Assembly: GCF_013761005.1 (NCBI RefSeq)
Contig: NZ_JACDUS010000002.1
Location: forward strand, 496,001-560,000
DNA from: Desulfosalsimonas propionicica
GTDB taxonomy: Bacteria > Desulfobacterota > Desulfobacteria > Desulfobacterales > Desulfosalsimonadaceae
Direction of reading: 5' to 3'
Length of the DNA stretch: 64,000 nt
In this document: one piece after another, positions 7,489-16,228 of the stretch
How the letters are laid out: the number at the start of each line of letters is the position of its first letter
Numbering within the stretch: position 1 is the stretch's first letter
Made by a program: the position numbers and the translations under genes
The notes under the pieces: generated by a model
What the model saw: only the letters and a program-made list of their open reading frames with translations
Database searches by the model: none
Told to the model about the DNA's origin: nothing

Positions 7489-9038
7489 TCCCTTTTGTTG
7501 GGGCCCACATACTTGACTTGCTCGGTAACCGTCCTGGCCTCCTGAAGCGTATTGATCCCCTTGTTTTTCAGCAGCGCAATCAACTGCAAAAAGATCTCTG
7601 CAGTGGTCAGGGCATCTCCCATGGAGGTGTGCCTGGGATATATTCGGGTGCCCAGCCGGCTGGCAATGGCTTCCAGGGAATGGTCCTTTTGGCCGGGATG
7701 CACATAAAGGGAAAGCAAAAGCACGTCAAGGACCGGATTGTCAAACTTGAGCCCGATATTCTGTTCCTTTAGCTGCAGAAAGGTCAGATCAAAATCCGCG
7801 CAATACGCCACGAGTACGCTTTCTTTGGCAAATCCCCAGAAATGCGAAAGCACCTGTTCAATTCCCGGCTGATTGGCCACCATTTCATCGGTGATGCCGT
7901 GCACACGTATGGATTCGAGACCAATGGAGCGATTCGGATTCACCAGGCGGTCAAAAGTCTCGCCGGGTACAATTCGAAAATTAAAAATTCTGACCGCGCT
8001 GATGGAAACGATCTCATCGCCGCCCAAGGGATCCAGGCCGGTGGTTTCAAGATCCAGCACCGTGTAGGTGAGCTCTGAGAGTTCGCGCATGTCCATGGGC
8101 GAGCTTTTCTGCTGCCGGTACAAAAGCTGAAAATCATAGGTACAAGGCCGGCCATTTTGCAGTATGCCCGGCCCCTGACTCTTGGCAGCAAAATCCGCAC
8201 TGCCCGTGCTATGGAGAAAGAAAGACTCCTGACCATGGGGCTGGAGCAGACAATAGTCCTCGTGTGCATGCAAAAAAAGGGCATATCCCAGAATTGCATG
8301 CTCATGATCCTGGATACAGACCATCTGGGCCGGCACATCCGCCCCCTGATCCTGTCTGACCTGGAGGTAGGAAACGGGTTCCCGGACATCTTCGTCGAGC
8401 TGGGTGTGCAGATCATGCATGGCCAGGGCGATCTCGTCCTGGTTTAAAAACGCGGACAGGGATCGCCCCAGCCCCAGTGATATTTCGGAGCCGTTGGCCG
8501 GGCTTCGTTTGCAAAGCAGTTCATCTGCTTTTCGGTTATACAGAAGAATTTTGCCCCGCCGGTTGCAGACCACCACCCCCAGGGGCATGCGGGTAAAAAG
8601 CGAGGCCAGTGTCTCGCGGTCGGTTCGCAGTTCCGAGTCGGGCTGGTTTTGCTGGTGGACCTGTTCCTGCAGGTGCTGCAGCTTATCTGCGGCCTTGTTG
8701 ATTTTTTGCACCATACTTTTGATCTCTTTGCCGCCCTCGGTGACGTTGATTCTGTGGCCGGCGTTGACAGTGCTGATGAGTTCGATTTCTTCGCTGATCC
8801 TTGACAAGGGCAGGATATAGCTCTGGAAGATTTCATTTAACAGGAACAAAATGCCCATTAAAATCACCAGGCTGATTAAAAACAACAGGCCGAAAAACTC
8901 CCCCTGGGAACCCCAGATGGTTTGCCTGGCGGTTTCCGGCAGCTGGGTCCATAACAAAAAAAACAAATATCCGAGCACGGCAAACTGGGTGGTAATGATA
9001 GCCAGACTTAGCACCCAAAACTTACTTTTCAGGTCCAT
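7467..9038 (-). CDS. Membrane PAS protein with C-terminal DnaQ-like 3'-5' exonuclease domain
   Basis: The protein has 523 residues from the ATG at 9038. Two N-terminal transmembrane segments (~8-30 and ~48-68) lead into a HAMP-like linker and coiled coil. A PAS-like sensor follows (LFTRMPLGVVVCNRRGKI). A DEDD exonuclease domain starts near residue 320 with the LDLETTGLDP metal-binding motif, then RVHGITDEMV, AYCADFDLTFL and a final HTSMGDALTTAEIF. I preferred this start to one at 9170 because GGAGG precedes it and the hydrophobic segment starts there. It is the last gene of the acetate operon. Membrane-tethered exonucleases of this type recur next to DUF294 and acs; their function is unknown. 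Confidence 0.85.
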   Translation of the reverse strand: MDLKSKFWVLSLAIITTQFAVLGYLFFLLWTQLPETARQTIWGSQGEFFGLLFLISLVILMGILFLLNEIFQSYILPLSRISEEIELISTVNAGHRINVTEGGKEIKSMVQKINKAADKLQHLQEQVHQQNQPDSELRTDRETLASLFTRMPLGVVVCNRRGKILLYNRKADELLCKRSPANGSEISLGLGRSLSAFLNQDEIALAMHDLHTQLDEDVREPVSYLQVRQDQGADVPAQMVCIQDHEHAILGYALFLHAHEDYCLLQPHGQESFFLHSTGSADFAAKSQGPGILQNGRPCTYDFQLLYRQQKSSPMDMRELSELTYTVLDLETTGLDPLGGDEIVSISAVRIFNFRIVPGETFDRLVNPNRSIGLESIRVHGITDEMVANQPGIEQVLSHFWGFAKESVLVAYCADFDLTFLQLKEQNIGLKFDNPVLDVLLLSLYVHPGQKDHSLEAIASRLGTRIYPRHTSMGDALTTAEIFLQLIALLKNKGINTLQEARTVTEQVKYVGPNKRDQVMPMS

Positions 9039-9132
9039 TTGCCTCCTGCTCCCGTGCCCTGTGATACCTGTTGGGGACAATCTCACGCTGATCGTTCCAA
9101 AAACCCCTGCAGATCGGCCTTGACATGATATT

Positions 9133-9160
9133 GCCGGTCCGGGCGCACGCCCGGACCGGC
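9133..9160. other. Perfect intercistronic hairpin downstream of the 28-aa gene
   Basis: GCCGGTCCGGGC and GCCCGGACCGGC form a 12-bp perfect stem with a 4-nt loop between the 28-aa gene and the exonuclease gene. It lacks a T-run on the minus strand. It may block 3' exonucleases or dampen readthrough. Confidence 0.55.
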
Positions 9161-9185
9161 ATGGTAACATTTTAAGATAAATATG

Positions 9186-9272
9186 TTATCCCAGCAGGCC
9201 CATTCCGATCAGAATGACCCACAGGATGGAAAATCCCACGACAATGAGCATCCACATATCTTCTGGTTTCAT
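9186..9272 (-). CDS. 28-residue single-pass membrane protein, putative symporter accessory
   Basis: This reading frame was found by hand. The ATG at 9272 is preceded by AAAGGAGGAGGG, one of the strongest ribosome-binding sites in the window. The product begins MKPEDMW and continues with one hydrophobic helix (LIVVGFSILWVILIGMGLLG) before TAA. It sits 52 bp downstream of the SSS symporter gene on the same strand. Solute:sodium symporters are known to have tiny partner proteins (for example the DUF4212-type small subunit family). This one is much shorter than DUF4212, so I infer only an analogous accessory role. Confidence 0.65.
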   Translation of the reverse strand: MKPEDMWMLIVVGFSILWVILIGMGLLG

Positions 9273-9324
9273 AATCCCTCCTCCTTTAACGGTTACGGGT
9301 CAAAACACTGCCGGCCGCAAATCT

Positions 9325-11112
9325 TTAGGTGGTTTCCTCCACCACGATGTTGGGCTCATTTTCCGCGCGCTGAATTGTCTTTTCGGTAATGCTTGACATC
9401 TCAGCCTTGAAACAAAGGGCCCACATCATGATAATGCCCAAAATCCAAAATGTTATCTGCCAGGACCACAGGGGCGGAAATCCGGCAAAGGAAAAAGCGC
9501 TGTTGCCGATAATGCACAGGGGGCCGATGGCCAATATGTACCATGCGGGCACCACGAACTTCATGGCATTGCGCCATTTGCGGCCGCTGGCAGTGGGCGT
9601 TTCCACGTTATCCAGCCAGCCCCGGAACTCGCTTTGCCGCTCCACGGTCTCGGCACTGTCCTTGACTCCCAGGCCCCGGCAAATATAAGCCACTGCCAGA
9701 CCGGATGCTGTGCCCCAGAATGCGCTGTGCATGGTCAGCGGGTTGGGCCAGACCTTATAGGTCAGAAAGACCACGACCAAGCCGGCCAGAATACCCAGGA
9801 CCGTGCCGTAGGAAGGCCACCTGAAACCCCAGAGCGTTCCCAGCAGGGGCACGTACATGACAAAACCAAATGCCGTTGCCAGCGCCCCCAGGATCACCAG
9901 GGCAGCTGTGGAATTTAACCCCACGGTAAGGGCGATGATGGTGATAATGGTGACAAACAGCCGGTTAACCCAGATTTGCTCTGCATGCCCGCCTTTTTTC
10001 TTGCGGATCTTGAGCCACCAGATGTCTCTTAGCAGCATGGAGCCGGCAGTGCCGATATAAGGCGCGGCAGTGGAATGCATGGCCGCAATCAGCCCGATAA
10101 AGGTAACACCCAGCAGAAACGAGGGGATATAATTGGCCATGAGCTGCGGGACCACATCACTGTCTGCGGCCAGGCTCAGCTCCCCGGCCCGGTCCAGAAT
10201 CACTGCACCAAGGCCCTGGAAGGCGGTGAAAAAAAACAGGGCAAAGCCCACGATAAAGGTGGACATAAACACCTGCTGCCAGGCAAAGGGCCTGGGGTTC
10301 TTGTTGGAAAACTGCCACATGATAAAAGCAGGTGAAGACTGAATGCCCATCAGGGCAAACATATAGGTCAGAATCATCACCGTGGTCCATGTGGTCTTGC
10401 CCACTGTAAATTCAATTACTGAAGGCACCTGCAGGTATTTGTCCGGCAGATTGGCCACCTGCTCGCTCATGGCGCTCCATCCGCCCAGATGGGACAAGGT
10501 AAACGCCCCCACCAGGACGATGGCCAGAACCAGGAGAACAAACTGAACCACCCCCACCCATGTACTGGCCCGCAGGCCGCCGGTAACCACGTAAAACCAC
10601 ACAATGCCGGCCATGATGACCGCGCCCCAGACCAGCGGGATTCCCGTGACCCATTTAAACAAGGCGGCTGCGGCCATAAGCTGGACTGCGGAGTAAAACA
10701 CCCCGTAGAGCACTGCGGTAATGACCACGAGATAGCGCACGCCGTCATTGTTGTAATAATAGGCAAACATGTCGCCCGGGGTAACAAAGCCGTACCTTTT
10801 GCCGGCCAGCCAGACCCGTTTGGCAAAAAAAGTGCCGGTGATCGGGATGGTCAGCACGTAAAAGGATGCAAATGCATAGGCCAGTCCCGCTTTCCAGATC
10901 AGTCCGGGATGGCCCACTGTGGTCCACCCGCTAAACGAGGCAGCGGTGGCCGCCATCAGAAAGGCGATCATGGGGATCTGTCTGCCGCCGAGGGTATAGC
11001 CCGAAGAGGTCTTCTCCGTGAAATACCCCCGTAATCCCCAGTAGAAACAGTAAACCACATACAAACCCAGAAAAATCCAGACCCATGTTGTGTCAACTCC
11101 ACCGTTTCCCAT
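9325..11112 (-). CDS. Sodium:solute symporter family (SSS) protein, probable acetate/monocarboxylate symporter
   Basis: A 595-residue polytopic membrane protein of the SSS/SLC5 family with about 12-14 hydrophobic helices. The N-terminal part carries SGYTLGGRQIPM and ATAASFSGWTTVGHPG, and the core has YVVTGGLRASTWVGVVQF, typical of the family. The ATG at 11112 follows a GGGGGG ribosome-binding site; an upstream in-frame ATG at 11154 would add a non-conserved tail. The gene lies directly after acs in one operon, so acetate or another short carboxylate is the likely substrate. A polar C-terminal tail probably faces the cytoplasm. Confidence 0.9.
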   Translation of the reverse strand: MGNGGVDTTWVWIFLGLYVVYCFYWGLRGYFTEKTSSGYTLGGRQIPMIAFLMAATAASFSGWTTVGHPGLIWKAGLAYAFASFYVLTIPITGTFFAKRVWLAGKRYGFVTPGDMFAYYYNNDGVRYLVVITAVLYGVFYSAVQLMAAAALFKWVTGIPLVWGAVIMAGIVWFYVVTGGLRASTWVGVVQFVLLVLAIVLVGAFTLSHLGGWSAMSEQVANLPDKYLQVPSVIEFTVGKTTWTTVMILTYMFALMGIQSSPAFIMWQFSNKNPRPFAWQQVFMSTFIVGFALFFFTAFQGLGAVILDRAGELSLAADSDVVPQLMANYIPSFLLGVTFIGLIAAMHSTAAPYIGTAGSMLLRDIWWLKIRKKKGGHAEQIWVNRLFVTIITIIALTVGLNSTAALVILGALATAFGFVMYVPLLGTLWGFRWPSYGTVLGILAGLVVVFLTYKVWPNPLTMHSAFWGTASGLAVAYICRGLGVKDSAETVERQSEFRGWLDNVETPTASGRKWRNAMKFVVPAWYILAIGPLCIIGNSAFSFAGFPPLWSWQITFWILGIIMMWALCFKAEMSSITEKTIQRAENEPNIVVEETT

Positions 11113-11138
11113 AATTTTTCCCCCCCTTTTGTTTGTTT

Positions 11139-11167
11139 GCTTGCCGGCCGGCACCCGGCCGGCAAGC
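11139..11167. other. Perfect 13-bp intercistronic hairpin between acs and symporter
   Basis: GCTTGCCGGCCGG and CCGGCCGGCAAGC flank a 3-nt loop between the acs stop and the symporter start. No T-run follows on the minus strand, so it may set relative transcript stability rather than end transcription. Confidence 0.55.
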
Positions 11168-11184
11168 CGGTCAAAAAAACACGG

Positions 11185-13212
11185 TTATCCCTGGACCATG
11201 TGGCGAATCTCCTCGACGACCTCCGGGTTGGCCAAAGTGGTGACATCGCCCACGTCATTGTAACTGGAAATCGAGGCCAGAATCCGGCGCATGATCTTAC
11301 CGGAACGGGTTTTGGGCATATCCGGGACAATATAGACATGGCCGGGCTTGGCGATCTTACCCAGCACGTCTGCCACTGCTTCGGAGACCTTTTTGGCCAG
11401 CTCAGTGGTTGCTTCATAGCCGGGTTTGAGAGACACATACAAATCCGGCACAGTGCCCTTGATTTCATCGGGCACGGCCACGACCGCGGCTTCAGCCACT
11501 TCCACCGCAGACAGGGCCGCAGACTCGATCTCCTTGGTGCCCAGCCGGTGACCGGAAACATTGATCACATCGTCTATTCTGCCCAGGATGCGCACGTAGC
11601 CGTCTTCTGCCATCACAGCGGCATCCCCGGCCATGTAAGGCCAGTCTCTCCAGTCCGTGCTCTGGGGGTTTTTGCAGTATTTACCGTAATAACTCTTGAT
11701 ATAGCGTTCCTTGTCCTTCCATATGGTCTGAAACGCCCCGGGCCAGGGGTTTTTAACGCAGAGATTGCCGGCCTTGCCTGCCCCGGGCGGGATTTCGTTG
11801 CCGTCATCGTCATAGACGATCGGATGAATTCCCGGAAGGCCCGGGCCCGCGCTGCCCGGTTTCATGGGCTGGAGTGCGGGAAGGGTGCTGCACAGAAACC
11901 CGCCGGTTTCCGTCTGCCACCAGGTGTCGACCACCACGGCTTTGCCCCTGCCCACAACCTCGTAGTACCAGCGCCAGACCTCGGGCTCGATGGGCTCGCC
12001 CACGGTTGTCATATGCTTGAAATAATAGTTGTATTTTGCCGGCTCATCGCCGCCCACCTTGCGCAGGGCGCGAATGGCGGTGGGTGAAGTGTGGAAGATA
12101 TTGACATCCAGTTCTTCTGCAATGCGCCAGCAGCGGCCGGGATCCGGGTAAGTGGGCACGCCTTCGTAGATCACGGTACTGGCCCCAAGGGCCAGGGGGC
12201 CGTAAACAATAAAGGAATGTCCGGTGATCCAGCCGATATCGGCCATGCACCAGTACACATCCTCGGGATGGATATCCTGGACATATTTCGACATCCAGGT
12301 CACATAGGACAGATATCCGCCGATGCTGTGCTGGCATCCCTTGGGCCGGCCGGTAGAACCGCTGGTATACATGAGAAACAAGATGCCTTCAGCCGGCATG
12401 GATGCGGGCGGAATCACGGCATTTTTATACTTTTGCATCAGCTCGTCTGCAAAAAAATCCCGGCCCTCGACCATATCCGTGGACGAGGAATACTTGCCCG
12501 GATAACGTCTCCAGACCAGTACCTTTTTGACCTTCTGGCCCTGCTTTTCCGCGGCTGCCACGGCCTCGTCTGAATTGGCCTTGTGATTTAACAGCTTGCC
12601 GCTTCTGTAATAGGCATCCATTGTGATCAGGACCTCGCTTTCCGAGTCCCAGATCCTGTCGCCGCAGGCCTTGCCGCTAAATCCCGCAAAGACCTGGCAG
12701 TGGATGACCCCCAACCGGGCACAGGCCAGCATGGTGATGGGCAGCTCCGGGGTCATGGGCAGATACAGGGTGACCCGGTCGCCGGCTTTCAGTCCGCAGA
12801 AATCCTGCAGCACAGCCGCGGTTTCGTTGACCCTGCGATAGAGCTCCTGATAGGTCATGTGAATGATGGGCTCTTCTTCAAGCTCCGGGACAAAATGGAT
12901 GGCGGTCTTGTTTTTGTATTTGGCGAGATGGCGGTCCACACAGTTATAGGCGGCATTGAGCATGCCGCCCACAAACCATTTCCAGACCGGGGCCTCGCTG
13001 GTATCCAGGGTGGTGTGCCAGTATTGGTCCCAGTCCAGCAGATCGCCGAATTCCTTGAAGCACTCCGGGAAATTGTCCAGACTGAAGCGCTCAAAGATAT
13101 CCGGGTCGGTGCAGTTGGCCTGGCCGATAAATTCCGGCCTGGGGTAATAAAACTCCTCTTCCTGCCAATGAACAGCGTAATGTGAGTTTAAACCTTGTTC
13201 ACCCTCAGCCAT
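11185..13212 (-). CDS. acs: Acetyl-CoA synthetase (AMP-forming)
   Basis: The 675-residue protein makes acetyl-CoA from acetate, ATP and CoA. Diagnostic motifs are present: the acetate-specific N-terminus, the AMP-binding loop LMYTSGSTGRPKG, WWQTETGG, YVRILGRIDDVINVSGHRLGT and the C-terminal PKTRSGKIMRR. The last includes the lysine that is reversibly acetylated in Acs of other bacteria. Length matches the family (about 650). It heads a minus-strand operon with a symporter, a 28-aa membrane protein and a membrane exonuclease, an acetate-scavenging arrangement. A 354-bp gene-free region lies upstream. Confidence 0.95.
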   Translation of the reverse strand: MAEGEQGLNSHYAVHWQEEEFYYPRPEFIGQANCTDPDIFERFSLDNFPECFKEFGDLLDWDQYWHTTLDTSEAPVWKWFVGGMLNAAYNCVDRHLAKYKNKTAIHFVPELEEEPIIHMTYQELYRRVNETAAVLQDFCGLKAGDRVTLYLPMTPELPITMLACARLGVIHCQVFAGFSGKACGDRIWDSESEVLITMDAYYRSGKLLNHKANSDEAVAAAEKQGQKVKKVLVWRRYPGKYSSSTDMVEGRDFFADELMQKYKNAVIPPASMPAEGILFLMYTSGSTGRPKGCQHSIGGYLSYVTWMSKYVQDIHPEDVYWCMADIGWITGHSFIVYGPLALGASTVIYEGVPTYPDPGRCWRIAEELDVNIFHTSPTAIRALRKVGGDEPAKYNYYFKHMTTVGEPIEPEVWRWYYEVVGRGKAVVVDTWWQTETGGFLCSTLPALQPMKPGSAGPGLPGIHPIVYDDDGNEIPPGAGKAGNLCVKNPWPGAFQTIWKDKERYIKSYYGKYCKNPQSTDWRDWPYMAGDAAVMAEDGYVRILGRIDDVINVSGHRLGTKEIESAALSAVEVAEAAVVAVPDEIKGTVPDLYVSLKPGYEATTELAKKVSEAVADVLGKIAKPGHVYIVPDMPKTRSGKIMRRILASISSYNDVGDVTTLANPEVVEEIRHMVQG

Positions 13213-13566
13213 ATGACCCCCTTTCGTTGATGTTGAGTGTTTTGTGCAGTGAAAGGTGTTTTCTAAGCTGTAATGTGTTTTTTTCTAAGAAAAAGTTTTA
13301 CACAATGCTTTGTTAATGACTGAAAAGTGTTTGAGCAAACAAGATCAGGAGTCGAGGTGCGGCGATAAAAACTTCTTCTTATACGCCTTGTACCTTAAAA
13401 TTGCAGTCAGCGGTGGAGATTGTCAAGTTTTTTTTTCCGGGTGCCGGTTTTTTACCATTTTTTTTTATGCAGACAGCTTTTCCCATTTCAGGACGTGCAC
13501 CACCACAATTTCCCAAAATATAACCTTGCACAGCACCCACCGCAAAAAATTTTTAAAGCCCGGGCC
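13213..13566. other. Gene-free region upstream of acs
   Basis: The region is AT-rich with long A and T runs. On the minus strand a TTGACA at 13426-13421 has no convincing -10 at 17 nt (the best is AATTTT at 18 nt). TTTTTC/GAAAAA arms near 13280 form a short near-palindrome. No small gene or structured RNA was recognised. The acs promoter is presumably here. Confidence 0.5.
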
Positions 13567-14412
13567 TTAGGGTGCCAATGTGTCAGCAAGACCACCAAAC
13601 AGCTCATCAAGTATCTGCTCTGCCCTGCGCAGCTGCGCCCCGGATGCAAACACCGAATGCAGATGCCGGAATATCACATCATAGGCGGAACCGGACCGGC
13701 CGGTTTTGGTGTAATCAACCCGGGGTTTGGGATATAGCTGGTCATTGAAAAAATAATTGGCCATGGGCCGGTTTCCTTCGGCAAAAGGCCAGTTGATTTT
13801 CAGCTCAAACAACTTGTTCCACAACCTGAAAATTTCCGGATCTTTGAGGGATTCCGGCCCCGGCCAGGCCGCCTGGCTGCGGGTGGTAATTTGCGCATAA
13901 AAGGCTTGCAGCAGTTCGGCCTCCTGGACATTAAGGCCGAAAACATACCAGTCCCGGATCACCCCTTGCAGCATTTTTTTCAAATCATCCGGGACATTGT
14001 TGTGGGTGGGACAGAAATACATCCGGCAGGTCATGGATCCGTAGTCGCTCAGTCCACGTAAATCCACGCCGGCATTGTGCCTTGCTTCAGGATGGAGCAT
14101 GCACCCCACCCGGTTTTTATCCCGGCCGATCAATCCCAGAAATGGACAATGATGAAATTCCGGCATGGGGAGACCGTTGGCGGCCACCCGCTGCGACTCC
14201 TTGGTGCCGAAAGCAAGGATGGCATCCATTTGCCGGGGCACCCGGGCAAAGGCGTGCGTGCGTTTCTCAAGCATGCGGCAAAGGCCCTGCCTGGTGGCAT
14301 CAGCCACATTGTAGAGCCCGCAGCAGGCCCCGCACGAAACCGTATCCCCAACCTGGCAGAGATAGATTCCCTCCGGGCCGTCGGCGAACCCGGACGTTTT
14401 TCGGGATGGCAT
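13567..14412 (-). CDS. Cysteine-rich cytoplasmic protein of unknown function
   Basis: This protein has 281 residues from the ATG at 14412, which has GGAGGAG 8 nt upstream; a longer frame to 14514 lacks such a site. The first half holds clustered cysteines: CQVGDTVSCGACCGLYN near residue 18, CRML, HHCPFLGLIGRDKNRVGCMLHP, and MTCRMYFCPTHN. The second half is helical without cysteines. The CxxCC-type cluster recalls the YkgJ-like Fe-S/zinc cluster proteins, but I cannot confirm the family. It has no signal peptide. It is divergent from the ModF-like ABC gene. Confidence 0.6.
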   Translation of the reverse strand: MPSRKTSGFADGPEGIYLCQVGDTVSCGACCGLYNVADATRQGLCRMLEKRTHAFARVPRQMDAILAFGTKESQRVAANGLPMPEFHHCPFLGLIGRDKNRVGCMLHPEARHNAGVDLRGLSDYGSMTCRMYFCPTHNNVPDDLKKMLQGVIRDWYVFGLNVQEAELLQAFYAQITTRSQAAWPGPESLKDPEIFRLWNKLFELKINWPFAEGNRPMANYFFNDQLYPKPRVDYTKTGRSGSAYDVIFRHLHSVFASGAQLRRAEQILDELFGGLADTLAP

Positions 14413-14581
14413 TTGTCTTTCTCCTCCTGCAAAACCCTTTGCATGCAAGACAATCCCGGCGCTTATGCGTACCGGAAAAAATCGTGGAAAAACCGGGTAC
14501 CGATCTGCTAACAATCAATACAAAATCAAAACCACGGGCCCGCGCCGTCGGCAGGCCCCGAATCAGGCTTGTGTGCGCCCC

Positions 14582-16078
14582 ATGGACAACACCCGGCTCA
14601 TCAGCATTGAAAATACGGATATCACGTATCATCAGCAACGGATTTTTTCAAATCTGAACCTTGAAATCCGAAAAAACCAGCACCTGGCTGTGGCGGGAGA
14701 GAGCGGATCGGGTAAAAGCGCCCTGCTCCGGGCGCTTGACGGACAATTACCCGTGTTAAAAGGCAAAATCCGGCACAGCGAATATGACCGCATCCAAAAA
14801 GCCCCTCACGAAGCCCCGGCTGCGGCCAACCGGCGCCGCTCCGTATACGTGGACATCCGCCATGATTTTCAACCCCCTGCCGGCGCCGGCCGTTTTTATT
14901 ATCAGCAGCGTTTTAATGCCGGCTATGCCGACCATGCGCCAACTGTGGCGCAATACCTGGCCGAAAAAGCGCAAAAAGCAAGCCCGGACACTCCCTGGAC
15001 ATTGGAACGCATATATGCCTGCCTCCAACTCGAACCCATCGGCCGGCGCCACGTGATCAAACTTTCCAGCGGTGAAAACAAGCGACTGCGCATCGCCGCA
15101 GCCCTTTTGCAGCATCCGGTTTTGCTGCTGCTGGACTGCCCCCTGGCCGGTCTGGATGAAAAAACGCGTCAAATTTTTGAGGATCTTTTTTTCCAAATTG
15201 CAGATTCCGGTATCTGCCTTGTCATGGCCACCAACCCGGACCAGATCCCTGGTGTGATCACGCACGTAGCCGTGCCGACACCGGAGCAAAACCTGCAGGT
15301 GTATGAAAAAAAGGCATTCTGTGCATCCTTCGGGCAAAACCGGTTTCCGGGCCAGACAGACACCCGGCAGCTCAGGACACTGATGAACAACAGCGCCAGA
15401 CAGCGTTTTAACCTTGTGGTCGGCATGAAAAATGTCCGGGTGGCCTATGGCAGTACTGTGATTTTTGAAAACATCAACTGGCAGATCCACCAGGGAGCGC
15501 ACTGGGCCTTGTCCGGTCCAAACGGATCCGGCAAATCCACATTGCTCAGCCTTATCAACGGAGATCACCCACAGGCCTATGCCAATGACATTGTCCTGTT
15601 TGACCGCAAACGCGGCTCAGGGGAAAGCATCTGGGATATCAAGAAAAAAACCGGTTTCATGTCCCCGGAGCTGTTCCAGTATTTTCCCCTCCGATACACC
15701 TGTGCTGACGTGGTGGAGTCGGGTTTTTACGACACCCTGGGCGTGCTGCGGCAAACCAGCCCCCAAAACCGTCAAAAAGCAGAGCAGTGGATGAACATCC
15801 TGGGCTTGTCTATATTTGCAGACAGGTATTTTTCGCAATTGTCAGCCGGTAAACAGCGGCTGTGCCTGCTGGCCCGGGCCCTGGTGAAAAATCCCTATCT
15901 TTTGCTCCTCGACGAACCCTGCCAGGGCCTGGCGCGCAGTCAGCAAAGAGCGTTTCAGGAGCTCACAGACACCATTGCCGCCATCAGCGATATCACCATT
16001 GTCTATGTGACCCACCATGCAGAACAGCTGCCGTCCTGTATCCAGAACACCCTGCACCTGCCCGGCAGGATTTCTTAA
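14582..16078 (+). CDS. Twin ATP-binding-cassette protein (ModF/PhrA-like)
   Basis: The 498-residue protein carries two ABC ATPase domains and no membrane segment. The first has Walker A GESGSGKS, the signature LSSGENKR and Walker B LLLLDCPLAGLDE, where the usual E after LLLD is C. The second has GPNGSGKST, the signature LSAGKQR and LLLLDEP. This arrangement matches ModF (photorepair protein PhrA) near molybdate transporters in enterics; its role is unsettled and no mod genes are here. I started it at the ATG at 14582, where the ABC domain begins; the ribosome-binding site is weak. Confidence 0.8.
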   Translation: MDNTRLISIENTDITYHQQRIFSNLNLEIRKNQHLAVAGESGSGKSALLRALDGQLPVLKGKIRHSEYDRIQKAPHEAPAAANRRRSVYVDIRHDFQPPAGAGRFYYQQRFNAGYADHAPTVAQYLAEKAQKASPDTPWTLERIYACLQLEPIGRRHVIKLSSGENKRLRIAAALLQHPVLLLLDCPLAGLDEKTRQIFEDLFFQIADSGICLVMATNPDQIPGVITHVAVPTPEQNLQVYEKKAFCASFGQNRFPGQTDTRQLRTLMNNSARQRFNLVVGMKNVRVAYGSTVIFENINWQIHQGAHWALSGPNGSGKSTLLSLINGDHPQAYANDIVLFDRKRGSGESIWDIKKKTGFMSPELFQYFPLRYTCADVVESGFYDTLGVLRQTSPQNRQKAEQWMNILGLSIFADRYFSQLSAGKQRLCLLARALVKNPYLLLLDEPCQGLARSQQRAFQELTDTIAAISDITIVYVTHHAEQLPSCIQNTLHLPGRIS

Positions 16079-16228
16079 ACAATCTTTTTTGCATGAAAAG
16101 AATTTTTAAAAATTATTCTGGAAAATCATTACAATTGGATGTAGAATGGAGTTTTGAAATATGAACGGGTAATCACACAATACAATACCGGGTAAAAACC
16201 CGCCGGTTTTTTGAAAGGAGCATGAATC

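Noticed and set aside
9133-9160. tRNA- or riboswitch-like structure
   Set aside because: A simple perfect hairpin without conserved loops or extra stems.
13421-13426. Strong acs promoter from TTGACA
   Set aside because: No -10 hexamer with acceptable match lies at 16-18 nt; I mention it only as a hint.
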